Source: Alishewanella longhuensis (lineage in GTDB: Bacteria > Pseudomonadota > Gammaproteobacteria > Enterobacterales > Alteromonadaceae). Taken from it: a stretch of 64,000 nt of DNA. How positions within the stretch are numbered: position 1 is the first letter of the stretch; each line of letters opens with the position of its first letter. The notes under the pieces were generated by a model. That model had not been told where the DNA came from, did not search any database, and was given only the letters and a program-made list of their open reading frames with translations. The stretch spans positions 93,757-157,756 of the forward strand of contig NZ_BNAO01000002.1 of NCBI RefSeq assembly GCF_014653435.1. The letters are read 5' to 3'. Below, piece after piece: positions 34,492 to 43,737 of this stretch. Position numbers and translations under genes: made by a program.

Positions 34492-36126
34492 TCAAAATTT
34501 TACGTAAGCAGACTCATCAATAAACTCATCCAGGCCAAGCTTTCTCACCTGTGGCTTTTTCGGCTTCTGTGTTGCGCTGGTTTTTGGGGCAGGTCTGGTT
34601 AGCTTAACCATGTCGCTTTCTGCCACCCGGAAGAATGCCATCGCTTGTTGCAACTGCTCAGCTTGCGCAGACATTTCTTCAGAGGTAGCCGCCAACTCTT
34701 CCGACGCTGAGGCATTTTGTTGCGTGATCTGGTTCAGTTGTTCCATCGCACTATTTATTTGCGAAACACCGGTGGACTGCTCTCGCGAAGCGGCAGAGAT
34801 TTCCTGCACCAGATCAGAAGTTTTCTGAATCGATGGCACCATTTCAGTCAGCAAACGTCCCGCACGCTCAGCAAGCTCAACCGAAGAGCTAGCCACTTCG
34901 CCAATCTCCTGGGCAGCAACCTGGCTGCGCTCAGCCAATTTACGCACTTCGGCGGCCACTACGGCAAAGCCTTTACCGTGTTCGCCAGCCCGCGCCGCTT
35001 CAATGGCTGCGTTTAGTGCCAGCAAGTTGGTTTGATAAGCAATATCATCAATAATCGATATTTTTTCAGCAATACTCTTCATCGCCAGCACCGTTTGGCT
35101 GACCGCTTTACCACCTTCAACCGCCTCTTTTGCCGCCTTACTAGACATACCATCAGTGACTTTGGCATTTTCGGTATTCTGGCTGATGGAGGCGGTCATT
35201 TGCTCCATCGACGCACTGGTTTCTTCGACACTGGCGGCTTGCTCACTGGAGGCTTGTGACAAAGACTGGCTAGTCGCGTTAACTTCTTCAGATGCTGACG
35301 CCAAATTGTCGGCACCTGAGCGCACTTCACTAATCACCTGAGATAGTTTGGTCACCATCTCCTGCATTGCGCCTAATAACTGCCCTGTCTCGTCTTTACT
35401 GTTTACCTTGAGCTCGACAGTCATATCTCCTTCTGACAAACGCCGGGCAGCCTGCACAGCCGTGGTCAGTGGAGCAACGATGCCACGTGTGATCAGCCAG
35501 GCAAAAGCAATACCCAGTAATAAAGCAGCAACCGACAGCGCTATCACTATCATAATTGCGCTCTTAACCATTTCCGTGGTGTCATTACTGGCTTTTTGTA
35601 CCAAAGTGTCCTGATACTCAAGAAAACTCTGAATACTAACAATGTAGCTGGCAAGTAAGCCACGGGTCTCGCTGCGCCAATAACGTACTGCACTTGCTCT
35701 GTCGCCCGACTCAAGTAAATCAAAGACTGCCTTGCGACTGGTCAGAAAGGCTTCCCGATCCGCATTGAGTTTGTCGAACATGCGATGTCCGGCCTCAGTG
35801 ACCAGCAAGGATTGCAGACGACTGGCGGCTTTAGTTGCTTCTGCGGTCCGTTGCTCAATGTGTTTGTATAAGTTGGTCACTTCTGCAGCGGTACTGCTGT
35901 CATCCATCATCAATAAGTTCAGAGACGCTAAACCACTATTTTGAGTATAATAAATCAGACTATTTCCCAGCATCAGGCGCTCTGCCTGAGGACCGGCTAA
36001 ATTATTAACCATAGCATCCAGCGTGGCAAAACGAGCCGATGCAACAGCAGACACTATAGCCAGTAGCAATAGCACAGTGCCAAAGGCAATCCCAAGGCGA
36101 ACACCCACACGTAAATTCTTAAACAT
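34492..36126 (-). CDS. Methyl-accepting chemotaxis protein with four-helix-bundle sensor
   Basis: The 544-residue receptor has a first transmembrane helix (residues 10-30), a periplasmic all-helical region of about 155 residues, a second helix (around 190-212), HAMP, and a signalling domain with hairpin tip [20 protein letters not shown] and ...[18 protein letters not shown]. The tail [18 protein letters not shown] carries no CheR-tethering pentapeptide. TTGGAG precedes the chosen ATG. It is embedded in the cluster between cheA and cheW, so it is probably the dedicated receptor. The ligand is unknown. Confidence 0.94.
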   Translation of the reverse strand: MFKNLRVGVRLGIAFGTVLLLLAIVSAVASARFATLDAMVNNLAGPQAERLMLGNSLIYYTQNSGLASLNLLMMDDSSTAAEVTNLYKHIEQRTAEATKAASRLQSLLVTEAGHRMFDKLNADREAFLTSRKAVFDLLESGDRASAVRYWRSETRGLLASYIVSIQSFLEYQDTLVQKASNDTTEMVKSAIMIVIALSVAALLLGIAFAWLITRGIVAPLTTAVQAARRLSEGDMTVELKVNSKDETGQLLGAMQEMVTKLSQVISEVRSGADNLASASEEVNATSQSLSQASSEQAASVEETSASMEQMTASISQNTENAKVTDGMSSKAAKEAVEGGKAVSQTVLAMKSIAEKISIIDDIAYQTNLLALNAAIEAARAGEHGKGFAVVAAEVRKLAERSQVAAQEIGEVASSSVELAERAGRLLTEMVPSIQKTSDLVQEISAASREQSTGVSQINSAMEQLNQITQQNASASEELAATSEEMSAQAEQLQQAMAFFRVAESDMVKLTRPAPKTSATQKPKKPQVRKLGLDEFIDESAYVKF

Positions 36127-36151
36127 AATATTCTCCAACAAAACTGACTAG

Positions 36152-38176
36152 TTAACACGCCGCCAAAGGGGCACGGACGTGTCGGTTGTTACTCCGATCC
36201 AGGCTATCTTCGCGCTGACTGACTTGTTGCAGTAACGCTGGCACATCAAGAATCAATGACACCTGACCGCTCCCCAGAATGGTAGAGCCGGACAAGCCTT
36301 TTACATGACTAAAAATACCGCTAAGGGGTTTAATGACGGTTTGCTGCTCCCCCAGCAACTCATCAACGACCAGGCCCACTTTATGAGCGCCATGGCGGAC
36401 AACAATGATATTCTGACGGCGCCCTGAGGTACCGGGCTGCATAAAGTGCTCACGCAGTAGAATTATCGGCAAGACTTCATCGCGCAGGTTAATGTAATGG
36501 CTGGTACTGACAACATCTGCATTACACAAGGCTTTGGGTAACTCAGTGCACTCCACCACCAGATCCAGTGGCACCACATAGGTCGCATCGCCAACCCGTG
36601 CCAAAAAGCCATCAATAATGGCCAGAGTCAGCGGTAACCGTATACGAAAGGTAGTGCCGCCCAGAGTGCCGGGAGAAATCAGCTCCACGCTGCCTCGCAG
36701 TGCCTCAATATTCCGTTTCACCACGTCCATACCGACACCGCGGCCTGACAAATTAGTCACTTGTTCAACCGTTGAGAATCCAGGTTCAAAAATCAGATTG
36801 AAAACCTCGCTGTCTGACAAATGCCCGTCTCCAGTCAGCAGGTGCTTTTCTTTAGCCTTTGCCAGAATTTTCTGACGATTCAAGCCATTGCCATCATCAT
36901 TCACTTCAATAACAATGGCACCGGATTCATGATAGGCATTCAGCTGCACCAACCCCTGAGCTAACTTGCCTTTTTGCTGACGTACTGCTGGTAACTCAAT
37001 ACCATGGTCACAGGCATTGCGAACGAGATGCATCAGCGGATCGCCAATCTTCTCCACCACTGTCTTGTCGAGTTCCGTTTCGGCTCCCGTAATGTCTAGC
37101 TGAATGTCTTTACCAATCTCAGCTGACAGATCCCGCACCACACGCTGAAAGCGCTGGAAGGTTTCACCGATAGCGACCATGCGTAACTCAAGAGAGCTAT
37201 TGCGAATGTCTTCTACCAATAAATTCAGGTTAGCCGCTGACTCGCGTGATACGGCATCACCACTGTGCCCGGCATTTAAGGATACTGATGCAGATGCAAT
37301 CACCAGTTCGCCAACAAGGTTGATGAGCCTATCGAGCTTATCTGCCTGCACCCGAAAGTGCTGTGCCGGCGGTTTACGCCGATGTGCCTGGCCAGCGTCT
37401 TTATCAATGGTCCGCGCCAGCAGCTCCGGTGATGAGTCATTAGGGGGGCCAGCAGACAGCTTTGCCAACTGTGCCGACTGAACACACTCAAGCTGCACCT
37501 GATAGAGATCATTACCCAACTCAAAGGCTTCTTTTATCAGCGCTTCACTGGCATCAGTGGTCAAAGCAAGCTCAAAACTTAAGTAACAGCTTTCTGGTTC
37601 AAGCTCTGCCAGACAGGGTACGGCTTGGCTAGAGGTGGTCACCTGCAACTGCCCTAAACGGCTGAGATAACCAATAAAGCCAAGCGGATCCATACCGAAA
37701 CGCAAGGCATCTGCAGCAATCTGAACCGACAAACGCCATTGATGCTGCTGGTGGCTATCAGCAACCACAGCCTGAGGTGTCTGCGGCGGCGTCACTGAGT
37801 GAAAGGGCCCCAGCTCTGTCAAAAGACGCTGGCTAGCCGATGCTAAACGCACAGCATCTTCAGGATCAGCGATATCCACCAGTAAACTAATGTGATCCCG
37901 ACAACGCAGCAGCAGATCCGCCAATAACTGACTCAGATGTATTTCTTCGGTACGCAATCTATCCAGCACGTTCTCGACTACATGAGTAAAACTGACCACA
38001 TGCTGAAAACCAAAGATACCGGCAGATCCTTTCACAGTATGCACACAACGAAACAAGGCATTGCGCAGCTCGGCATCGCCAGGAAAAGATTCCAGTTGCA
38101 GCAGAATGCGCTCCATATCCGTTAGTAATTCGCGACTTTCATCAAAAAAAGTCTGTAGAGCCAGTTCCATATTCAT
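36152..38176 (-). CDS. cheA: Chemotaxis histidine kinase
   Basis: The 674-residue kinase has an N-terminal Hpt domain (phospho-acceptor His in RCVHTVKGSAGIF, about residue 48), a middle region, a dimerisation domain (DKLDRLINLVGELVIA), a HATPase_c domain (HLVRNACDHGIE; DDGNGLNRQKI; GRGVGMDVVKRNI) and a C-terminal CheW-like domain (IDGFLARVGDATYVVPLD). AGGAGG lies before the ATG, and the start overlaps the STAS-gene stop by one base. It is the core kinase of the cluster. Confidence 0.97.
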   Translation of the reverse strand: MNMELALQTFFDESRELLTDMERILLQLESFPGDAELRNALFRCVHTVKGSAGIFGFQHVVSFTHVVENVLDRLRTEEIHLSQLLADLLLRCRDHISLLVDIADPEDAVRLASASQRLLTELGPFHSVTPPQTPQAVVADSHQQHQWRLSVQIAADALRFGMDPLGFIGYLSRLGQLQVTTSSQAVPCLAELEPESCYLSFELALTTDASEALIKEAFELGNDLYQVQLECVQSAQLAKLSAGPPNDSSPELLARTIDKDAGQAHRRKPPAQHFRVQADKLDRLINLVGELVIASASVSLNAGHSGDAVSRESAANLNLLVEDIRNSSLELRMVAIGETFQRFQRVVRDLSAEIGKDIQLDITGAETELDKTVVEKIGDPLMHLVRNACDHGIELPAVRQQKGKLAQGLVQLNAYHESGAIVIEVNDDGNGLNRQKILAKAKEKHLLTGDGHLSDSEVFNLIFEPGFSTVEQVTNLSGRGVGMDVVKRNIEALRGSVELISPGTLGGTTFRIRLPLTLAIIDGFLARVGDATYVVPLDLVVECTELPKALCNADVVSTSHYINLRDEVLPIILLREHFMQPGTSGRRQNIIVVRHGAHKVGLVVDELLGEQQTVIKPLSGIFSHVKGLSGSTILGSGQVSLILDVPALLQQVSQREDSLDRSNNRHVRAPLAAC

Positions 38177-38481
38177 TAAACGCCTCCTGACAACGGATCC
38201 AGATCAAGCTCTGTCATCAAATTTGTTAAGCTAAGCACTTTGATCACCGCATCACTATGATGGCGCAGTTGTACTTCAGGGGCTGATTTCTTAAGTGCCA
38301 ACAACAACTGCAGTCCGGCACTATCAAAGTCTGTTACCTGCGACAGATCCAGTTGCGTTAACTGCATCGAAGCGCAGGCAGCACGAAACGCTTGCAATGT
38401 GGCACTGGCCTGGTAGATGGTAAGTTCGCCCTGCACACGCAAGCAGCCTTGCTCAGCATTAAAATGGCAAAAATAACTCAT
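38176..38481 (-). CDS. STAS-domain protein in the chemosensory cluster
   Basis: The 101-residue protein is a single STAS (anti-sigma-factor-antagonist-like) domain with LTQLDLSQVTDFDSAGLQLL, the Asp-Ser-Ala-Gly segment being the usual phosphorylation/regulatory loop. Ends overlap both neighbours (cheY-like and cheA), so it is made stoichiometrically with them. STAS proteins in such clusters probably relay or modulate signalling; partner unknown. Confidence 0.88.
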   Translation of the reverse strand: MSYFCHFNAEQGCLRVQGELTIYQASATLQAFRAACASMQLTQLDLSQVTDFDSAGLQLLLALKKSAPEVQLRHHSDAVIKVLSLTNLMTELDLDPLSGGV

Positions 38482-38846
38482 AACGGCGCTAACTTGCTGA
38501 CGGCTGCCAACATCTGTGCCGGTTGAAAAGGCTTTACCATCCAGGCTTTTGCGCCAGCAGCTTGACCCTGTGCTTTTTTATCGTCAGCAGATTCAGTGGT
38601 CAGCATGATTACCGGCGTAAAGCGGTGCTCAGGTAACAACTTGACTTCTTTCAAAAATGTCAGCCCATCCATGTTGGGCATATTCACGTCAGATATCATC
38701 AGATGTACGCGCTGCCCTTTGATTTTTTTAAGCGCATCAACGCCATCACAAGCCTCAATGACCTCAAAGCCAGCACTTTTCAGGGTGAGTGCCACCACTT
38801 GTCGGATTGAGGCCGAATCATCAACAATCAGAATACGTTTTGTCAT
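38478..38846 (-). CDS. CheY-like single-domain response regulator
   Basis: The 122-residue receiver has acidic pocket DDSAS, phospho-acceptor Asp in LMISDVNMPNMDG (about residue 54), Thr in MLTTESAD and Lys in WMVKPF. It has no output domain, so it acts by binding, for example to the flagellar switch or another target. It leads the run that overlaps the STAS gene. Confidence 0.94.
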   Translation of the reverse strand: MTKRILIVDDSASIRQVVALTLKSAGFEVIEACDGVDALKKIKGQRVHLMISDVNMPNMDGLTFLKEVKLLPEHRFTPVIMLTTESADDKKAQGQAAGAKAWMVKPFQPAQMLAAVSKLAPL

Positions 38847-38863
38847 AGCTCATTGTTCCTAGA

Positions 38864-40033
38864 TTAAAAAAAGGTAATATCAGCACTAGCCAAGGGCTTG
38901 CTGCTGCGCCGAGCGTGATTATCACGCTCTTCCGTCATGGCATAAGAGGCTTCCAGTTCCTGCAGCGCTAAGGCAATATCCAGATCTTCGGCGTGACCAC
39001 TACCCATGCGCTCAGTCATGCCGCGAATACTGTCATTGACATGGCAAAGCATTTGGCTGACACGGTCCTGAAACTGCAACTGGACAATGGATGCATCCAC
39101 TTCCGCTTGCACTTCTGCGTTACTTTGCCGCAGCGATTCTGCAGTCCCCAGCATCGACATCGCCTGCTCACGAAACTGTTGCAGTACCTTTTGAATAGTG
39201 GCTTCCGATGTCTGCACAGCTGCACCATCGCGGCCACGAGATGCTTGCGCCGCATTGACTGCCGCGCGAATTGCATCACCGATAAAGCGCACTTTCTTGC
39301 TAATGCGTCCACCTGTGTCTGCTGAAAGCGAAGACAACTTGCGAACTTCATCGGCGACAACTGCAAAACCACGCCCATGAACACCGGCCCGCGCCGCTTC
39401 AATAGCGGCATTCAATGCCAGTAGATTGGTTTTGCCAGCAATTTCGGCAACATCTTTCGCCATAGCATTGAGTTCATCAACAAAGCTATCCAGTCCATCA
39501 ATTTGGTTGAGTAAGCCATCGCGATCTTGCAGTGCTTTTTTTAGCGAGCTAACCACAGTCTCTAAATCCACTTCAACCTGACTAAAGGTATTGCCCAGCC
39601 CCCCTTGCAGTGAATCTGCTACCTGTGTAGACATAGTCATCGAATGGCCAACGTTCAGCGACAAGTTGGTGAACTGCTGCGCTAAAGTGGTAATGGCCTG
39701 TTCAGTTTGTTGACGTGCTGATTCGATTTGCTGTTGCCAAACAGGCAGTAACAATGCACCTACGTCCATACAGGCTTGCTGATAAGGATTCAGTGTTTGC
39801 TGATGTGCATCACGCTGCTCAATCATCTGGCGTTGTAACGCCTGCAGCCTTAGTAAAAAAGTTCGCCTCAGCCACCAGCCATAAAGTGCTGAACACAGCA
39901 GCAGCAAACCAATAAGCCCAACCCATGCCCCCCCCTGGGCTAGCAGCAACGGCAATACAACAGCGGCAACTAGCAGCGGTAAGGCGATAAGGCTATTCAG
40001 CTTAAAAGTGGGAAAATCATCAAATGTCGTCAC
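38864..40033 (-). CDS. Methyl-accepting chemotaxis protein with little or no periplasmic sensor
   Basis: The 389-residue receptor-like protein has two adjacent N-terminal helices ([18 protein letters not shown] and [19 protein letters not shown]) with almost no periplasmic loop, then a long coiled signalling domain with tip [19 protein letters not shown] and ...[14 protein letters not shown]. No HAMP is obvious. It probably senses an internal or membrane state. It is the first gene of the cluster. Confidence 0.88.
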   Translation of the reverse strand: MTTFDDFPTFKLNSLIALPLLVAAVVLPLLLAQGGAWVGLIGLLLLCSALYGWWLRRTFLLRLQALQRQMIEQRDAHQQTLNPYQQACMDVGALLLPVWQQQIESARQQTEQAITTLAQQFTNLSLNVGHSMTMSTQVADSLQGGLGNTFSQVEVDLETVVSSLKKALQDRDGLLNQIDGLDSFVDELNAMAKDVAEIAGKTNLLALNAAIEAARAGVHGRGFAVVADEVRKLSSLSADTGGRISKKVRFIGDAIRAAVNAAQASRGRDGAAVQTSEATIQKVLQQFREQAMSMLGTAESLRQSNAEVQAEVDASIVQLQFQDRVSQMLCHVNDSIRGMTERMGSGHAEDLDIALALQELEASYAMTEERDNHARRSSKPLASADITFF

Positions 40034-40196
40034 GTCGTACTCCTGCTTTGGAGCCGTGATTATCTGCTGATTGTGGGGAGTGAAATAGTCGGTGCTGGAC
40101 GATTTTCAGGTAAGGCAGTGGTCGCTGTTGAGTAGGGGGCGGCCTACAAACTTTAGTCTGACCACATCAGTGACTAAGGGTAAGTGTTGCGGCCAG

Positions 40197-40379
40197 TCAT
40201 TCTGTCTTTTGGTCTGTGTCCTCAGTTTTTTTTGCAGGTAATCGCCCGGCTTTGCGCAGGGCATCATGTAGCAGATATTCTATCTGGCCATTCACGCTTC
40301 TGAACTCCTCATCTGCCCAGCGCTGCAAGGCGCTGAGCACCTTGTCATCTACGCGCAGGGCAAAGGCTTTTTTTGTCAC
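40197..40379 (-). CDS. Arc-like ribbon-helix-helix DNA-binding protein
   Basis: The 60-residue protein begins KKAFALRVDDKVLSALQRWA, the beta-strand and first helix of an Arc/MetJ-type ribbon-helix-helix, with the second helix FRSVNGQIEYLLHDAL. It lies 12 bases after the SPFH gene on the same strand and is probably co-transcribed. A perfect inverted repeat at the start of that operon is a likely binding site, giving autoregulation. Confidence 0.85.
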   Translation of the reverse strand: MTKKAFALRVDDKVLSALQRWADEEFRSVNGQIEYLLHDALRKAGRLPAKKTEDTDQKTE

Positions 40380-40391
40380 AACAGCCCCTTA

Positions 40392-41246
40392 CTAATATAG
40401 GCTACCAGCATTAACTACCGGCTGCACATGATGATCACCGCACAATACCACCAGCAAGTTACCTACCATAGCGGCTTTACGCTCGTCGTCCAGTTCTACC
40501 ACGTTACGCTCTGATAAACGTTGTAAGGCTGATTCCACCATGCCAACGGCACCTTCCACAATTTGCTGACGTGCCGCGACAATGGCTGCGGCCTGCTGGC
40601 GCTGTAACATGGCACTGGCAATCTCCGGGGCATAGGCCAAATGGCTAATGCGCGCTTCCAGTACCTGCACCCCTGCTTTATTTAACCGTGCCTGAATTTC
40701 ATTTTTCAACAGCTCAGTCACTTCATCCGTACTGCTACGTAAACTAATAGCCTGGTCATTACCGGCATCATAGGCATAGCTGGACGCTAAATGGCGGATG
40801 GCCGACTCGCTTTGAATGCTGACAAAGTTTTCGTAGTTATCCACTTCAAACACAGCCTCAGCACTGTCGACCACTTTCCACACGACTACAGCGGCAATTT
40901 CCACCGGATTACCGGCACTGTCATTGACCTTCATTTTGCTGCTTTCAAAGTTTCGCACCCGCAGCGACACTTTTTGTTTGCTATATAAAGGGTTAGACCA
41001 ACGCAGACCATTATTTAAATCGGTGCCGACATAACGGCCAAATAACTGCAACACTGCCGACTGATTCGGCTGCACCATATAAAAGCCAAACCAGCACACA
41101 AAGACGACTATTGTGGCCACTAAAAATAGCGCTTTAACAATGCCTGGCATAAAGGCTACTGCGGCCAACATTATTAATTGCAGTAACAACAGCAGCCCTA
41201 TCATGCCAAAACCGCCTTTACTGTTAATCATTCGCTCCTGCAGCAT
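40392..41246 (-). CDS. SPFH/Band 7 family membrane protein
   Basis: The 284-residue protein has two N-terminal hydrophobic segments ([18 protein letters not shown] and [19 protein letters not shown]) and a Band 7 domain ([52 protein letters not shown]) followed by a coiled segment rich in Ala/Gln. SPFH proteins form oligomeric membrane microdomain cages. The ATG at 41246 with AGAGGG is preferred to the in-frame codon at 41261, which lies inside the palindrome. The RHH gene follows. Confidence 0.9.
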   Translation of the reverse strand: MLQERMINSKGGFGMIGLLLLLQLIMLAAVAFMPGIVKALFLVATIVVFVCWFGFYMVQPNQSAVLQLFGRYVGTDLNNGLRWSNPLYSKQKVSLRVRNFESSKMKVNDSAGNPVEIAAVVVWKVVDSAEAVFEVDNYENFVSIQSESAIRHLASSYAYDAGNDQAISLRSSTDEVTELLKNEIQARLNKAGVQVLEARISHLAYAPEIASAMLQRQQAAAIVAARQQIVEGAVGMVESALQRLSERNVVELDDERKAAMVGNLLVVLCGDHHVQPVVNAGSLY

Positions 41247-41259
41247 AAAACCCTCTCTC

Positions 41260-41286
41260 AAATTGATATCGATTTAATATCAATTT
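41260..41286 (-). promoter_or_regulatory. Palindromic operator of the SPFH-RHH operon
   Basis: AAATTGATAT (41260-41269) and ATATCAATTT (41277-41286) are perfect 10-bp arms separated by CGATTTA. It overlaps the likely -10 region (TATTAA on the minus strand, with a TTTACG -35 at 18 bp) and ends 14 bases before the SPFH start codon, ideal for repression. The downstream ribbon-helix-helix protein is the obvious candidate binder. Confidence 0.6.
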
Positions 41287-41376
41287 AATTTAATGCGCGT
41301 AAAAAGCAAGGAGAATTACTCCTATTTTTTCCAGTGAGGTGGTTTGACTTGAAATGAACAGTCCATAACAATGCGG

Positions 41377-41517
41377 TGCTGCTGGCCTCAGATGAATGCC
41401 TGTACCTCACCGGAGCTGAAATCAATATCGATGGCGGTATTCTGGCAGGAGCAGGCGAAAATTTGAATCTAGTGCAACGGGTGTATCAGCTTGCATCCGG
41501 TGTCGATACCACCAATA
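41377..41517 (+). pseudogene. Scraps of the SDR and DHFR-family genes (duplicated 3' ends)
   Basis: Bases 41377-41449 equal 25709-25781 of the SDR gene with a single mismatch (72 of 73). Bases about 41467-41517 resemble about 26359-26411 of the DHFR-family gene at roughly 80 percent, ending in ATACCACCAATAA in both. The order is the same as in the intact locus, but most of each gene is missing. Confidence 0.85.
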
Positions 41518-41544
41518 AATTATGCTAACTCAGGAGCTATATTA

Positions 41545-41748
41545 ATGCCTTATGTAAATATTCAAATCACCGCGGGTGCGAGTAAACAGCAAAAAACCGA
41601 ACTGGTGCAAGAAGTCACAGCGTCACTACAGCGGATCCTCGGCAAAAAACCCGAGTATACCCATATTGTGATCCAAGAAATTGCTGAGGAAAACTGGGGG
41701 TTTGCCGGTCTGCTCACTGACGAATGGAAGCGCCAGCAGCAGAACTAG
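41545..41748 (+). CDS. 4-oxalocrotonate tautomerase-family protein
   Basis: The 67-residue protein begins MPYVNIQITAG, so the catalytic Pro is at position 2 before Met removal, as in 4-OT enzymes; the helix ASKQQKTELVQEVTASL and HIVIQEIAEENWG complete the fold. CAGGAG precedes the ATG. It acts on small enol/keto acids, with the substrate unknown. It sits intact between the duplicated scraps, occupying the position that the DUF2959 and small membrane genes hold in the intact locus. Confidence 0.9.
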   Translation: MPYVNIQITAGASKQQKTELVQEVTASLQRILGKKPEYTHIVIQEIAEENWGFAGLLTDEWKRQQQN

Positions 41749-41784
41749 CCTGATAGCATAAACGAAGGCTTGTCGATGAGCACT

Positions 41785-41907
41785 GCCCCTCGCGTAAAAA
41801 CAGATAACCAAAACGCGCCAGATCCCAGGCACTAATATAAATACCACCACCCGAGCACGCCCATCGGGCCGATAATCTGATCATAGGGCGCTCTGATACC
41901 AAAGGTT
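41785..41907 (-). pseudogene. Two fused scraps of the serine-hydrolase gene
   Basis: Bases 41785-41850 match about 27989-28054 and bases 41855-41906 match about 28613-28664 of the intact serine-hydrolase gene, each at over 90 percent by eye, in the same orientation and order. About 560 bases between them are deleted. No usable reading frame remains. Confidence 0.85.
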
Positions 41908-42021
41908 TATATGTTAGTAACTGCTGCGACATAATGTCGCAGTAGTTACTGAAAGGCTTGTTAATCTCTCCTTTTATCATTAACTTACTTTTAAGTTTTT
42001 AATAAAACAATAGACCACATC

Positions 42022-42222
42022 ATGCGATCGTTATTACTACCATTGCCCCTTCTGTTCACCCTAAGTAGCACCCTGCTTAGCACAGCATTTGCTGCCGAAC
42101 TGCAACTAAAACAGGGCGAAGTGCAAGTCCCTATGCCTGGCCGCTCAGTCACCACGGAGTATTTTAAATTAGAAATTAACACGGCTACAGTCGAAGAACG
42201 GGTAAAGGCCAGCAATGAGTAA
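42022..42222 (+). pseudogene. Deleted remnant of a copper chaperone PCuAC-like gene
   Basis: The frame of 66 residues has a signal peptide ([16 protein letters not shown]) and then LKQGEVQVPMPGRSVTTEYF, the conserved start of PCu(A)C/DUF461 copper chaperones, and jumps directly to a C-terminal-like VEERVKASNE. The middle with the HxnM copper motif is missing, so it is most likely an in-frame deletion remnant. It overlaps the PepSY remnant (AATGAGTAA), as in a former operon. A short real protein cannot be excluded. Confidence 0.55.
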
Positions 42223-42473
42223 GCTTTGTCGGCAACTGCATAATTGGCTGGGATTAGTGCTGGTTGTGCAAGTGTTTTGCTGATTTTTAAGCGGTTTAGC
42301 TATGGCGATTGTTCGATTTTTTCTGGATGCTGCATATTATGGATTATAAAGATCGTAGTAACTTTAATAATCCACTGCTTATCTCAACTGCCGCAGCTGC
42401 CCTATTGTTTACCCTTACTGGTTTAGTGTTACTTTGGCAACGCTTTCCACCAAGACGTAAATTTTACCGATAA
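42215..42473 (+). pseudogene. Deleted remnant of a PepSY-type membrane protein gene
   Basis: The first part reads MSKLCRQLHNWLGLVLVVQV, then FC-stop-FLSGLAMA, matching the first helix of PepSY-associated membrane proteins with Trp changed to TGA. After a frameshift near 42335 it continues YKDRSNFNNPLLISTAAAAL and LFTLTGLVLLWQRFPPRR, which is the usual C-terminus of the same family. Several hundred codons between are lost. Confidence 0.7.
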
Positions 42474-42493
42474 ATCTTACTAAGAAAGCAAAC

Positions 42494-42518
42494 CTGCTAA
42501 ACCTTCAGGATCTAACGC
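42494..42518. repeat. Diverged copy of the 27-bp palindromic repeat
   Basis: CTAAACCTTCAGGATCTAAC, followed by GCTAAAAG, resembles the best copy at 28959-28985 at about 20 of 25 positions. Confidence 0.45.
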
Positions 42519-42608
42519 TAAAAGAAGCTTAAAAGCGCCGCTCGTAAACCCCACTGAAAACCGGCATAATTTTATCGAGTGTGCTGCTTTTATTATTTGA
42601 GGTAAGTC

Positions 42609-43565
42609 ATGGGTTTTTATATGCTGCTGGCGCTGGTGTCGGCAGTGGCGATGGCCAGTAGTGGGGTGATTGCTAGGCTTAGTGGCCTGGCTGCCGCCGA
42701 ACTGACGTTTTATCGTTTGGCCGTTGGCGCACTGTGCCTATTGTTGTTATTGCTAGCTAGCGGCAAACTGGCGGTGCTAAAGACTAAACCCGACTGGCGA
42801 ATTGCGTTAAACGGTGTGCTGTTAGCCAGCTTTATGTTGTGCTTTCTTAGTGCTATCCAATATATCAGCCTGGCCAATGCCATTATGCTGGTCTATCTGG
42901 CGCCGCCGCTATCGGCTGCAGTGGCACACTGGCTGCTGCAGGAAAAACTGGATTTACCCGATACTGGCCTTATCGCCCTATCCTTTTTGGGTTTTGCCAT
43001 GCTACAGCAGTTCCAATTTCAACTGGTGCTGGATGCGGCGCAATTGCCCGGCTTAGTGTTTGGCCTACTGTCGCTACTGGCATACAGTGGCTTTTTGCTG
43101 TTAAACCGCCGGCCACAGCCTGGCCACTCGCAATTGCAACGTACCTTTTATCAGTTACTGATCGGCGCCTGCTGTGTACTACCGTTTTTAAGTGGTATGG
43201 CGCTGCCGACCAGCGATAGCCTGCTGTGGATTGCACTAGCCGGCATCTTCCCAGGCTTTTTAGCAATCTACTGTGCCATTGTCGCCTTGCAGCATTTACC
43301 CACCCGCGTTTATGCCACCCTAGCCTATCTGGAACCGGTAACCGTCATTCTCGCCGGCTGGCTGCTCTTTGCCGAACAGTTAAGTTTGTTACAAGGCGCT
43401 GGCGTGCTGCTGATTATGCTCACTGGCCTAATGCTGGCACTACGGCATAAACCGGCAAAAATGGTCGCGCAGGCAATTACTAAAGTCGAGCAGCAATTGG
43501 CCCCACTGGCTGCTAATGCTGATACCATGCAAGTGGCAGAGGATGCAGAGCTTGAAAAAACCTAA
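42609..43565 (+). CDS. EamA/DMT-family transporter
   Basis: The 318-residue membrane protein has about ten hydrophobic segments in two EamA repeats (the first with MASSGVIARLSGLAAAELTFYR, the second with PSTDS-like loop PTSDSLLWIALAGIFPGFLAIY and VYATLAYLEPVTVILAGWLLF). The drug/metabolite transporter family exports small metabolites or amino acids; substrate unknown. GGTAAGTC precedes the ATG. A hydrophilic tail of 30 residues follows the last helix. Confidence 0.92.
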   Translation: MGFYMLLALVSAVAMASSGVIARLSGLAAAELTFYRLAVGALCLLLLLLASGKLAVLKTKPDWRIALNGVLLASFMLCFLSAIQYISLANAIMLVYLAPPLSAAVAHWLLQEKLDLPDTGLIALSFLGFAMLQQFQFQLVLDAAQLPGLVFGLLSLLAYSGFLLLNRRPQPGHSQLQRTFYQLLIGACCVLPFLSGMALPTSDSLLWIALAGIFPGFLAIYCAIVALQHLPTRVYATLAYLEPVTVILAGWLLFAEQLSLLQGAGVLLIMLTGLMLALRHKPAKMVAQAITKVEQQLAPLAANADTMQVAEDAELEKT

Positions 43566-43572
43566 ATCAAGT

Positions 43573-43659
43573 TTAAAAAGACCTGTTCAGCTGGGCGGCA
43601 AGTAACTTCGTAAAGATCACAATATCTTGCGATACACTTGCCGTCTCTAATGCCTGCAT
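43573..43659 (-). CDS. Candidate 28-residue small protein
   Basis: A short minus-strand frame (MQALETASVSQDIVIFTKLL, then AAQLNRSF) follows a good TAGGAG site by five bases. Three degenerate 24-bp repeats lie just upstream of it. It could be a real microprotein or the leftover 5' end of a gene. Confidence 0.25.
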   Translation of the reverse strand: MQALETASVSQDIVIFTKLLAAQLNRSF

Positions 43660-43680
43660 AAAATCTCCTAACGTGTTCTC

Positions 43681-43737
43681 TAGGTTTTAATGCTGCACCA
43701 CTTATAGGTTTTAATGCTGAACTATTTACAGGTTTTG
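43681..43737. repeat. Tandem repeat with 24-bp period
   Basis: TAGGTTTTAATGCTG occurs at 43681 and 43705, and a decayed copy (CAGGTTTTGGCT) begins at 43728. It lies between the small ORF and the end of the next minus-strand gene. Confidence 0.5.

Noticed and set aside
42022-42222. Annotating the 66-residue frame as a functional PCuAC chaperone
   Set aside because: The copper-binding middle is missing and the next gene is clearly broken.
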